Positions 1 through 5,170 of a stretch of 5,440 nt of DNA are shown in pieces. The notes beneath the pieces were generated by a model that saw nothing but the letters and a program-made list of their open reading frames with translations, did not search any database and was not told the origin of the DNA. Source of the DNA: Desulfatibacillaceae bacterium (lineage in GTDB: Bacteria > Desulfobacterota > Desulfobacteria > Desulfobacterales > Desulfatibacillaceae); NCBI GenBank assembly GCA_030018745.1, contig JASEHB010000195.1, positions 1 through 5,440 of the forward strand, read 5' to 3'. The position numbers and the translations under genes are program-made. The first letter of the stretch is position 1, and each line of letters opens with the position of its first letter.

Positions 1-160
1 TGATAAGCGCGCCGCCTCCGCCAGCAGCAGGGGCAAGCAGCTCCTTCCAGGCCTTTTGGGGGTCCCCCCACCATATTTTCACATGGGGCGCACAAAGCCA
101 GACCTTGATGAGTTTTTCATCCCTTTTCAAATTCCAGGGCTTTAAGCTTACCTCTTCCAT
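1..160 (-). CDS. GNAT-family N-acetyltransferase, N-terminal part (runs off window)
   Basis: Translating the minus strand from the ATG at 160-158 gives 53 residues that stay open to the window edge, so the rest of the gene lies to the left. The peptide begins MEEVSLKPWN and contains PHVKIWWGDP (residues 25-34), then a Gly-rich segment and ALI at the edge. The W-x(3)-PHV-x(2)-WWGDP pattern matches the N-terminal beta1-alpha1 part of GNAT acetyltransferases related to AAC(6') aminoglycoside acetyltransferases and siderophore-type acyltransferases. Such enzymes move an acetyl group from acetyl-CoA to an amine; the acetyl-CoA-binding motif would lie outside the window, so the substrate cannot be judged. 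A TTG two codons upstream is an alternative start, and an in-frame TAA lies just before it. No strong Shine-Dalgarno is visible. It is on the same strand as katA but separated by 64 bases holding a stable hairpin, so it is probably a separate unit or a weak read-through partner. Confidence 0.72.
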   Translation of the reverse strand, partial: MEEVSLKPWNLKRDEKLIKVWLCAPHVKIWWGDPQKAWKELLAPAAGGGGALI

Positions 161-180
161 ATCCAAAACTTATTTGGGTC

Positions 181-214
181 CAAGGCCCGGAGAAAACGCC
201 TCCTCCGGGCCTTG
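181..214 (-). terminator. Strong hairpin downstream of katA (atypical terminator)
   Basis: Positions 181-192 and 203-214 are perfect reverse complements (12 bp, GC-rich) around a 10-base loop. The hairpin starts 11 bases past the katA stop, where a transcription terminator is expected. On the minus strand the bases that follow read GACCCAAATAAG, so there is no U-tract. It may act as a Rho-independent terminator of non-canonical type, as a 3'-end stabiliser of the perR-katA mRNA, or as a processing barrier. The stem is certain; the role is inferred. Confidence 0.55.
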
Positions 215-224
215 CCCTGAAATT

Positions 225-1673
225 TCAGGCCGATGCCTCATCAGGATTTAAGCCCAGCGCCTTTGCCACGCCTGCGCCGTAGGCCGGGTCGGCCTTCATG
301 CAGTTATTGATATGGCGGAGCTTGATCTGTTTTGGCGCATCACCCATGGCCCTTGCCGTGTTGTCAAACAGAACCTGCTGCTGCTCCGGGGTCATAAGCC
401 GGAAAAGCTTGCCGGGCTGGGAATAGTAATCATCGTCCTCCCGATGGTTCCAATGGTCTGCCGCGCCTTCCAGGGCCAGCGGCGGCTCTGCAAACTCCGG
501 CTGCTCCTGCCACTGGTCGTAGCTGTTAGGCTCGTAGGCCAGGGTGCTGCCATAGTTGCCGTCAACTCGCATGGCCCCGTCCCTGTGGTAACTGTGAACC
601 GGGCAGCGGGCCTGGTTAACCGGAATGAGGTGGTGATTCACGCCAAGCCGGTAGCGCTGGGCATCGCCGTAGGAAAACAGCCGCCCCTGGAGCATTTTGT
701 CCGGCGAAAAACCAATGCCCGGAACAACATTGGCCGGGTTGAAGGCTGCCTGCTCCACCTCGGCAAAGTAGTTTTCCGGGTTGCGGTTAAGTTCCAGAAT
801 ACCCACGGGAATAAGGGGATAATCATTGTGGAACCACACCTTGGTCAGATCAAAGGGGTTGTGGGAGTAAGTGACGGCATCCTTTTCAGGCATTATCTGC
901 ACAGAGAACTTCCAGCGGGGGAAGTCCTTTTTCTCTATGCTCTCGTACAGGTCGCGCTGGTGGCTTTCCCTGTCCCTGCCCACAAGCTCTGCTGCCTCTT
1001 CATCCGTGAGGTTTTTTATTCCCTGCATGGTCTCAAGGTGAAACTTAACCCAGAAGCGCTCGTTCTTGGCGTTGATAAAGCTGAAGGTGTGGCTGCCAAA
1101 GCCGTCCATGTGGCGATATGAGGCCGGAATGCCCCTGTCGCTCATGGTTATTGTGACCTGGTGCAGGGCTTCGGGCAGGCTTGTCCAGAAATCCCAGTTG
1201 TTTTTTGCGCTGCGCATATTGGTGCGGGGGTCCCTTTTCACGGCATGGTTGAGATCAGGAAACTTCAGCGGGTCGCGCAAAAAGAAAACCGGCGTGTTGT
1301 TGCCCACAAGATCCCAGTTGCCCTGTTCCGTGTAGAACTTTATGGCAAAGCCCCGGATGTCCCGCTCTGCATCTGCTGCGCCGCGCTCTCCGGCCACTGT
1401 GGAAAAACGCACAAAAAGATCCGTCTTTTTGCCGATCTGCGAAAAAATGGCAGCCTTTGTGTATTGGGTTATGTCGTGGGTAACTATGAAGGTTCCGTAT
1501 GCACCCGAACCCTTGGCGTGCATACGCCTTTCGGGTATGACCTCCCGGTCGAAGTTGGCAAGCTTTTCCAGAAACCACACATCCTGGAGCAGCATGGGGC
1601 CGCGTTTTCCTGCTGTCATCACATTCTGGTTATCCGGCACAGGCGCGCCTGCGCTTGTGGTGAGCTTTTTCAT
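225..1673 (-). CDS. katA: Monofunctional haem catalase (small-subunit, KatA type)
   Basis: Cytoplasmic haem enzyme that splits two H2O2 into water and O2. The 482-residue length is normal for small-subunit catalases and the protein is collinear with the Proteus mirabilis type from end to end. Visible active-site residues are the distal His52 in RRMHAKGSGAYG, Asn125 in the GNNTPVFF motif, and the proximal haem ligand Tyr335 in RLFSYGDAQRYRLG, with Arg331 four residues before it. The spacing equals the bovine enzyme's His74/Asn147/Tyr357 minus 22. The conserved NRNPENYF, EQAAFNPANVVPG and DGAMRVDGN blocks are also present. There is no signal peptide and no C-terminal flavodoxin-like domain of large-subunit catalases. 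The ATG at 1673 has AAAGGA six bases upstream. It lies 20 bases after the perR stop, so the two are almost certainly co-transcribed and katA is under PerR control. No frameshift or missing catalytic residue was seen. Confidence 0.98.
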   Translation of the reverse strand: MKKLTTSAGAPVPDNQNVMTAGKRGPMLLQDVWFLEKLANFDREVIPERRMHAKGSGAYGTFIVTHDITQYTKAAIFSQIGKKTDLFVRFSTVAGERGAADAERDIRGFAIKFYTEQGNWDLVGNNTPVFFLRDPLKFPDLNHAVKRDPRTNMRSAKNNWDFWTSLPEALHQVTITMSDRGIPASYRHMDGFGSHTFSFINAKNERFWVKFHLETMQGIKNLTDEEAAELVGRDRESHQRDLYESIEKKDFPRWKFSVQIMPEKDAVTYSHNPFDLTKVWFHNDYPLIPVGILELNRNPENYFAEVEQAAFNPANVVPGIGFSPDKMLQGRLFSYGDAQRYRLGVNHHLIPVNQARCPVHSYHRDGAMRVDGNYGSTLAYEPNSYDQWQEQPEFAEPPLALEGAADHWNHREDDDYYSQPGKLFRLMTPEQQQVLFDNTARAMGDAPKQIKLRHINNCMKADPAYGAGVAKALGLNPDEASA

Positions 1674-1693
1674 TTCTTATCCTTTCATAAGGG

Positions 1694-2152
1694 TTAAGGG
1701 TTATCTGTTTTGGAAAGGCAGCCAGCGCAAAGGCCCAAAACCTCCACCTGGGTTTTTTCAGCAAGGCCAAGTTTTTCAATGGAATCCGGAAGGGCGAGGC
1801 TGTTTAATCTGTCGCTGTAAAAATCCTGCATTCTGCCGCACTGCCTGCAAATAAAATGATGGTGCTGCAATGTGTTGGCATCAAACCTTGCCCGCTCTTT
1901 TGACTGGCCAACAGCAGATACCAGCCCCAGATCAATGAAAAGCCACAGGGTGCGGTAAACCGTATCCAGAGAAATCATGGGGATTTTTTGGCGGACACCT
2001 AAAAAAATCGTTTCAGCATCAGGATGGCTTCCGGTACCAGCAAGCTCCCTAAAAACCTCCATGCGCTGAACCGTCATTTTAATGCCAGATTTTTTTAGGG
2101 TTTCCTGAAAACGCTCCAGACGATTTTGGTTGTTTTTCGGGTTGGTCTGCAT
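1694..2152 (-). CDS. perR: PerR-type peroxide-sensing repressor (Fur family)
   Basis: Fur-family metalloregulator of 152 residues. The N-terminal winged helix spans roughly residues 13-85, with SHPDAETIF at the start of a helix and the recognition-helix motif DTVYRTL (63-69). The C-terminal dimerisation domain holds HHHFICRQCG and CAGC. It aligns to Bacillus subtilis PerR with a constant offset of six. All five regulatory metal ligands are present: His43, Asp91, His97, His99 and Asp110. The structural zinc cysteines are also kept (Cys102, Cys105, Cys142, Cys145). Asp rather than Glu at position 110 favours PerR over Fur or Zur. In this family Fe(II)-bound PerR represses until H2O2 oxidises His ligands. 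The start at ATG 2152 has AAGGA seven bases upstream. The gene is first in the operon with katA and divergent from the 2299 gene. A near-consensus promoter overlapped by an inverted repeat suggests autoregulation. Confidence 0.93.
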   Translation of the reverse strand: MQTNPKNNQNRLERFQETLKKSGIKMTVQRMEVFRELAGTGSHPDAETIFLGVRQKIPMISLDTVYRTLWLFIDLGLVSAVGQSKERARFDANTLQHHHFICRQCGRMQDFYSDRLNSLALPDSIEKLGLAEKTQVEVLGLCAGCLSKTDNP

Positions 2153-2172
2153 GGGAAAATCCTTAAAGTCAT

Positions 2173-2196
2173 AATAATTCCATATCAGTAATTATT
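2173..2196. promoter_or_regulatory. Candidate PerR operator over the -10 and start site
   Basis: AATAATT (2173-2179) and AATTATT (2190-2196) form a perfect 7-bp inverted repeat with a 10-base spacer. The right arm contains the -10 box of the perR promoter and the left arm covers the early transcribed region, an ideal place for a repressor. The half-sites have the AT-rich character of PerR boxes, but the repeat does not match the classic 7-1-7 consensus (TTATAAT-N-ATTATAA) in spacing. A further copy of AATAATTC lies at 2241-2248. PerR as the bound protein is inferred from position next to its own gene. Confidence 0.45.
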
Positions 2197-2219
2197 CTTA
2201 AATAAGCGCGGCGTGTCAA
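2191..2219 (-). promoter_or_regulatory. Sigma70-type promoter of perR-katA
   Basis: On the minus strand a perfect -35 box TTGACA (2219-2214) is followed by a 17-base spacer and AATAAT (2196-2191), one mismatch from TATAAT. The predicted transcription start is near 2184, giving a leader of about 30 bases to the perR ATG. The near-ideal promoter fits an operon kept off by a repressor. The assignment is by consensus only. Confidence 0.75.
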
Positions 2220-2263
2220 GGTAATTCGGAGTGGTCAGGAAATAATTCTTTTTATCAAAACCA

Positions 2264-2292
2264 TTGAAACCCACTTAAAGGAGACTTATTTT
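2264..2292 (+). promoter_or_regulatory. Possible promoter of the 2299 gene
   Basis: TTGAAA (2264-2269), a 17-base spacer and TATTTT (2287-2292) make a reasonable sigma70-type promoter. The expected start site, about seven bases past the -10, falls on or next to the ATG at 2299, which would give a leaderless or nearly leaderless mRNA. Consensus match only; an upstream promoter that makes use of the AGGAG at 2279-2283 is the alternative. Confidence 0.35.
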
Positions 2293-2298
2293 GCTTTC

Positions 2299-2703
2299 AT
2301 GCAGACCTTTCTTCCATATCCGGACTTTGAGCAATCGGCCAGGATTCTTGATTACAAAAGGCTTGGCAAGCAAAGGCTTGAGGCAGACCAGATTTTAAAA
2401 ACCCTGCTAAAGGGCGGCGGATGGAAAAATCACCCTGCCGTGAAGATGTGGCAGGGCTATGAGGACGCCCTGCTGCTGTACCGGGATGCCATGATTGCCC
2501 AGTGGATAACGCGGGGCTTTAAAAACTCAATGCCCCTTCTTGCCCTGCATCTGAAAAAAAATGCCGCGCCCATGCCCTGGTGGCTGGGCATGGAGAAGTT
2601 TCACGCCGCCCACCGTTCCAACCTCTTGAGAAAAGACAAGGCCCACTACAGCCGCTTTGGCTGGGCCGAGCCTGATAACCTGGAATATTTCTGGCCTGTC
2701 TGA
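2299..2703 (+). CDS. Pyrimidine-dimer DNA glycosylase-like protein (T4 endonuclease V-related family)
   Basis: Small soluble protein of 134 residues. It opens with MQTFLPYPDF and has LDYKRLGKQRLEADQIL (17-33), NHPAVKMWQGYEDALLLYRDA (44-64), RGF (72-74) and a C-terminal block with HRSNLLRKDKAHYSRFGW (105-122). This layout matches the family annotated as pyrimidine-dimer DNA glycosylase / MSMEG_6728-like, distantly related to T4 DenV, whose blocks fall in the same order. DenV removes UV-induced cyclobutane dimers and nicks the abasic site using its N-terminal amine at Thr2 and Glu23. Here Glu28 sits where the catalytic Glu might align, but residue 2 is Gln, which does not normally permit Met removal, so activity is uncertain. 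ATG 2299 is chosen because MQTFLPYPDF is the family N-terminus and no usual in-frame start lies upstream. The nearest Shine-Dalgarno (AGGAG, 2279-2283) is 15 bases away, unusually far. The gene ends in tandem stops, TGA TAA. It diverges from perR across 146 bases. Confidence 0.8.
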   Translation: MQTFLPYPDFEQSARILDYKRLGKQRLEADQILKTLLKGGGWKNHPAVKMWQGYEDALLLYRDAMIAQWITRGFKNSMPLLALHLKKNAAPMPWWLGMEKFHAAHRSNLLRKDKAHYSRFGWAEPDNLEYFWPV

Positions 2704-2704
2704 T

Positions 2705-2734
2705 AAAATACACTTATTTAAAAGCCTGTATTTT
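2705..2734 (+). terminator. Weak AT-rich hairpin after the 2299 gene
   Basis: AAAATACA (2705-2712) and TGTATTTT (2727-2734) are perfect complements around a 14-base loop, starting two bases after the first stop. The stem is AT-rich with a large loop, and its 3' arm ends in four T. It is a possible weak terminator; a second T-run follows at 2744-2749. Transcription could well continue into the 2796 gene. Confidence 0.35.
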
Positions 2735-2795
2735 GCATGGAAGTTTTTTCCTTAAAAAGCTTTCCGTGACACCCCTTTAATGCAAAGGAGCCGCC

Positions 2796-3227
2796 ATGAT
2801 TCAGGGTTTGCACCTCTCCCCCGGCCAGAACACCCTTGCAGCCCTGTTGATGATGGCCACGGCCCTGGGGCTGACGGTTTTTTGGATTTTGTTTTTCACC
2901 GTGGGCCTGGCCCCTAACCCGGCCCCGGAATGCTACCTTGTTTATGAGAAGAGCTTTCCCCTGCCGGACGGATTTTTAGCCCTGGCCCTTTTTATTGCAG
3001 GGTTTTTGCGCTTAAAAAAACGGCGGGAAGGCATAACCCTTGCGCTGGCAAACGCCGGGGCGCTCATCTTTTTGGGGATTTTGGATTTTTCCTTCAATAT
3101 CCAGAACGCCGTTTACTCTGTCAGCGCCTTTGATCTGGCTGCCAATGCCTTCATCAATGCCTGGTGCGTGGGCCTGGGGCTTTTTCTGATTAAGACCTTT
3201 GGGTGCTTTAGGTCGCCGGGTTGTTAA
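2796..3227 (+). CDS. Uncharacterised four-helix inner-membrane protein
   Basis: A 143-residue hydrophobic protein with about four membrane segments, at residues 14-38, 56-73, 79-97 and 115-136. A basic loop RLKKRREG (72-79) between the second and third helices suggests a cytoplasmic side by the positive-inside rule. Conserved-looking features are YEKSFPLPDG (50-59) just before helix 2, and FLGILDFSFNIQNAVY (92-107) at the end of helix 3. The pattern Y-x(3)-FPL-x-D followed by LD-x(3)-NIQN resembles small bacterial hypothetical membrane proteins that I recall without a name or function, so none is assigned. AAAGGAG lies five bases before ATG 2796, which makes the start secure. It is 92 bases after the glycosylase-like gene and could be co-transcribed. 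Its TAA overlaps the stop of the convergent SdpI-family gene by two bases. Confidence 0.8.
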   Translation: MIQGLHLSPGQNTLAALLMMATALGLTVFWILFFTVGLAPNPAPECYLVYEKSFPLPDGFLALALFIAGFLRLKKRREGITLALANAGALIFLGILDFSFNIQNAVYSVSAFDLAANAFINAWCVGLGLFLIKTFGCFRSPGC

Positions 3228-3568
3228 ATCTGCCTGGAAAAACGGACGGTCTGGCCTATGGCTGCCGCCATGCAGACAACAAGAGGGGCAATCTCCACAA
3301 AAGGTGAGGTCAGCCCCATGCGGAAAACCATTTCGCCGGCCGCGATCATTATACATGACCAGACAATCATGACCTTTGCGCCGTAATGGTTTATGGCATA
3401 CCAGTTTTGTTCCGACTCAAAGGCTTTTTTGAGCCTGAAGCCATAAAAGTGGTTGGGGGGAATTTTGTTGAAAACAAGGGGGATGCTTACAGCAATGAGC
3501 AAGATGCCGCTGGCTGTTGTGGGCCTTAAAAGCCAGGAAATAAGGGTGGCTGCGGCCGGTGAATCCAT
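3224..3568 (-). CDS. SdpI-family small membrane protein
   Basis: A 114-residue protein with three predicted membrane helices at about residues 18-34, 62-84 and 91-108. Between the first two is KIPPNHFYGFRLKKAFESEQNWYAINHYG (35-63), the hallmark of the SdpI/YhfL family: Gly-Phe-Arg, then an acidic stretch, then a Trp and an Asn four residues on, then Gly. B. subtilis SdpI is the immunity protein against the SdpC toxin and also sequesters the SdpR repressor. Most homologues in other phyla are orphans of unknown role. No SdpC-, SdpA/B- or ArsR-like partner is in this window, so an immunity function should not be assumed. ATG 3568 has a modest AAGGG eight bases upstream. The gene is 71 bases past the pilW stop on the same strand with no obvious promoter of its own. 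It converges on the 2796 gene. Confidence 0.78.
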   Translation of the reverse strand: MDSPAAATLISWLLRPTTASGILLIAVSIPLVFNKIPPNHFYGFRLKKAFESEQNWYAINHYGAKVMIVWSCIMIAAGEMVFRMGLTSPFVEIAPLVVCMAAAIGQTVRFSRQI

Positions 3569-3630
3569 TAGTGTGGCCCTTGGCCCAAAAGTCTTTTAAC
3601 AAAAAGAATCAGTCAGCTTTACAGAAAACC

Positions 3631-3649
3631 AAAAGGCAATCAGATTGCC
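3631..3649 (-). terminator. Intrinsic terminator ending the pilin operon, stop codon in loop
   Basis: On the minus strand GGCAAT (3649-3644), a three-base loop CTG and ATTGCC (3640-3635) form a 6-bp hairpin followed by TTTT, GG and TTTT. The pilW TGA (3642-3640) straddles the loop and the first base of the 3' arm, so the hairpin is partly coding. The stem is short and the U-tract is interrupted, so termination may be partial, leaving some read-through to the SdpI-family gene. Confidence 0.5.
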
Positions 3650-4224
3650 AAATTCGGCGGCGTTACCACCATTTCAAGAGAGCGGGTGCGATATCCGCTA
3701 TTGCTGGGGTATCTTGAGTCCGGCTTTTCCGTGCGCACAACAATTCTCACCCTGACAGCCCGGACATCTGCGCTTACCGCCGTTATGTTGCCGTTTTCAT
3801 CAAGATATTCAAAAACAAAGGTTTGCACATCCCTGCAAAGGCTGAACGCGCCTGATCCGTCATTTCTTGTGATTCTCATCTCCGAGGAATCATAGGCATA
3901 AATGATGTTCTCGTTTGTGCTTGTGGTCAGCCCGTCTCCATTCAAATCCGTACGGATGCGAAGCTGGGTTGTGCTCACCGGAAGAGGGTCAAAGCCCACA
4001 CCGCGGGGGTCGTAGCCAGCCATTCGCAATTCCCGCGAAAGAAGGTCCATTGCTCCCCTGGCCTTCTGGGTTGCCACCATTATCTGATCCTGCTGGTCAT
4101 AAGCCCGGTTTTGCATGAGAAAGGTGTTGGACAGGCCTGTGAGAACAACAAGCCCCAGGGCCATTGCCACCAGAAGCTCCACAAGCGAAAATCCTGCTTC
4201 ACGATTTAACTGTATTGTTTTCAT
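3640..4224 (-). CDS. pilW: PilW-family minor type IV pilin
   Basis: Minor pilin of the type IV pilus, thought to help prime assembly at the inner-membrane platform. From ATG 4224 it has 194 residues. A short leader MKTIQLNREAG is followed by a class III prepilin site G11/F12 with Glu at mature position 5 (FSLVELLVAM) and a hydrophobic helix to about residue 33. The globular domain includes SRELRMAGYDPRG (63-75), typical of PilW, and an acidic DLNGDG loop (93-98). I prefer 4224 to the ATG at 4269: the longer form would put 15 residues of non-leader sequence ahead and overlap pilV, whereas 4224 has GGGGTGA just upstream and starts four bases after the pilV TGA, so coupled translation is likely. 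It is shorter than the roughly 300 residues of Pseudomonas PilW but close to deltaproteobacterial forms. It is last in the operon; no pilX or pilY1 follows here. Confidence 0.88.
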   Translation of the reverse strand: MKTIQLNREAGFSLVELLVAMALGLVVLTGLSNTFLMQNRAYDQQDQIMVATQKARGAMDLLSRELRMAGYDPRGVGFDPLPVSTTQLRIRTDLNGDGLTTSTNENIIYAYDSSEMRITRNDGSGAFSLCRDVQTFVFEYLDENGNITAVSADVRAVRVRIVVRTEKPDSRYPSNSGYRTRSLEMVVTPPNLAI

Positions 4225-4228
4225 TGGC

Positions 4229-4651
4229 TCACCCCGATACGATGGTGGACAAAACCACGGAGCGCGCATCCGACTTCCAGAAAACGCTCACCTGAATTCT
4301 TGCAGCCCCGGCCACAGGCGTGTCCATCTGCGTCTGGACAACGCGCTTGTATTCAGGAAAGCCGGTAATGCTGCCATAGCCTTCCGTTGTGGTGACAGTG
4401 CCTGAAGGAAGCTGGTTAAAGCCCCGGTTGCGCAAAAACTCAAGGCGATCCGTGGCAAGGGCCGTGGCCTCGGTCACATTCTTGCTCTGGGTGTTGCCGT
4501 GCATTATGCCCACGGTAAGAGCCGCCATTCCCAGAAGCCCTATGGAGAGTATGGTCATGGCCACAAGGATTTCCACCAGGGAAAAGCCCTGCTCGCACCG
4601 TTTCCCCAAAAAAGCTGGGGCACGCCGGATTTTCAAGAATTGTTCATTCAT
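4229..4651 (-). CDS. pilV: PilV-family minor type IV pilin
   Basis: Minor pilin / pilus modification protein PilV. From ATG 4651 it has 140 residues. A rather long, basic 22-residue leader ends in EQG, then F23 with Glu27 at mature position 5 (FSLVEILVAM). The hydrophobic N-terminal helix carries TILSIGLLGMAAL (33-45), a pattern typical of PilV, followed by ATDRLEFLRNRGF (66-78) and a small beta-rich C-terminal domain. The open frame extends to a TTG at 4681, but ATG 4651 is preceded by GAGGA at 6-7 bases and gives a normal start; the TTG has no ribosome site. Prepilin peptidase (PilD) would cleave and methylate it, and the mature protein would sit in the inner membrane before joining the pilus or its tip complex. 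The gene starts 44 bases after the fimT stop, and its stop lies four bases before the pilW start. Confidence 0.88.
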   Translation of the reverse strand: MNEQFLKIRRAPAFLGKRCEQGFSLVEILVAMTILSIGLLGMAALTVGIMHGNTQSKNVTEATALATDRLEFLRNRGFNQLPSGTVTTTEGYGSITGFPEYKRVVQTQMDTPVAGAARIQVSVFWKSDARSVVLSTIVSG

Positions 4652-4695
4652 GGCTTTTCCTCGCCTTATGCCTTTTGCCAACCGTCTTCAGGCCT

Positions 4696-5160
4696 TTAGA
4701 ATATCCTGGCATGACCGCCCATGAACATGTAAATATCTTTTGACCCCTTTGAATTGGTGACCTTTGTGTAACCCCAGGTTGTGGCCACCCCACGGGAGTT
4801 TAAAACAATTGTAATGGCGCGGGTTATGTTGACATCCGAATAGTTGTCCTTGATGTTCTTTGTCGTGACCTCTCCGGCGTCCTTTGAATTGTTGCGGTTT
4901 GCATCCACCCAGATTTCATAGGTTCCGCTGGTGTTGAACTTTATCTCTGCCTTGCAGTTCTGCCGCACAGCATTCATGCGGGTTACAACCATATCCGTCA
5001 TTATCTGCCGGGCTGCACCGTTAAGGCGGATTCGCGGCATATAATCAATCATGTTGGGAACGCCGATTCCCGCCACAATGGCGATTATCACCGTTACGAT
5101 GAGCAACTCGACAAGGGTGACGCCTTTTTGTTGTCTGTTGATTTTGAGTCTGGTCAGCAT
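4696..5160 (-). CDS. fimT: FimT/GspH-family type IV pilus pseudopilin
   Basis: First gene of the minor-pilin operon. From ATG 5160 it has 154 residues, normal for FimT/GspH proteins. The leader MLTRLKINRQQKG ends at Gly13; the mature protein begins VTLVELLIVTVIIAIVAGIGVPN, with Val rather than Phe at +1 and Glu at +5. The GspH-like segment RLNGAARQIMTDMVVTRMNAVRQN (45-68) follows, then a beta-domain with an EF-hand-like loop D86-x-N88-x-N90-x(3)-D94-x(2)-E97, and a C-terminal GGHARIF. The reading frame stays open to a TTG at 5313, but that stretch is leader RNA with no ribosome site. ATG 5160 has AGGAGG ten bases upstream. Another ATG at 5165 is out of frame and stops after three codons. GspH itself belongs to type II secretion; the pilV and pilW neighbours point to the pilus. 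The Shine-Dalgarno may be sequestered by a hairpin. Confidence 0.88.
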   Translation of the reverse strand: MLTRLKINRQQKGVTLVELLIVTVIIAIVAGIGVPNMIDYMPRIRLNGAARQIMTDMVVTRMNAVRQNCKAEIKFNTSGTYEIWVDANRNNSKDAGEVTTKNIKDNYSDVNITRAITIVLNSRGVATTWGYTKVTNSKGSKDIYMFMGGHARIF

Positions 5161-5170
5161 GGCATTGGTT

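Noticed and set aside
312..1121. 269-codon plus-strand open frame opposite katA
   Set aside because: It is antisense to a fully conserved catalase, has no recognisable domain, and mirrors katA codon structure; a shadow frame.
1161..1854. Two long plus-strand frames across the perR-katA junction
   Set aside because: Both run antisense to two well-supported genes and their junction, with no ribosome site or family resemblance.
1694..2152. Fur (iron) or Zur (zinc) instead of PerR
   Set aside because: Asp110 at the PerR-diagnostic position, the full PerR ligand set and direct linkage to catalase favour PerR.
3224..3568. Complete Sdp toxin-immunity system
   Set aside because: Only the SdpI-like protein is present; the facing four-helix membrane protein shows no similarity to SdpA, SdpB or SdpC that I can recognise.
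4225..4269. ATG 4269 as the pilW start
   Set aside because: It would overlap pilV by 41 bases and add a proline- and tryptophan-containing stretch before an otherwise canonical short prepilin leader.
4652..4681. TTG start at 4681 for pilV
   Set aside because: No Shine-Dalgarno before it, whereas ATG 4651 has GAGGA at good spacing.
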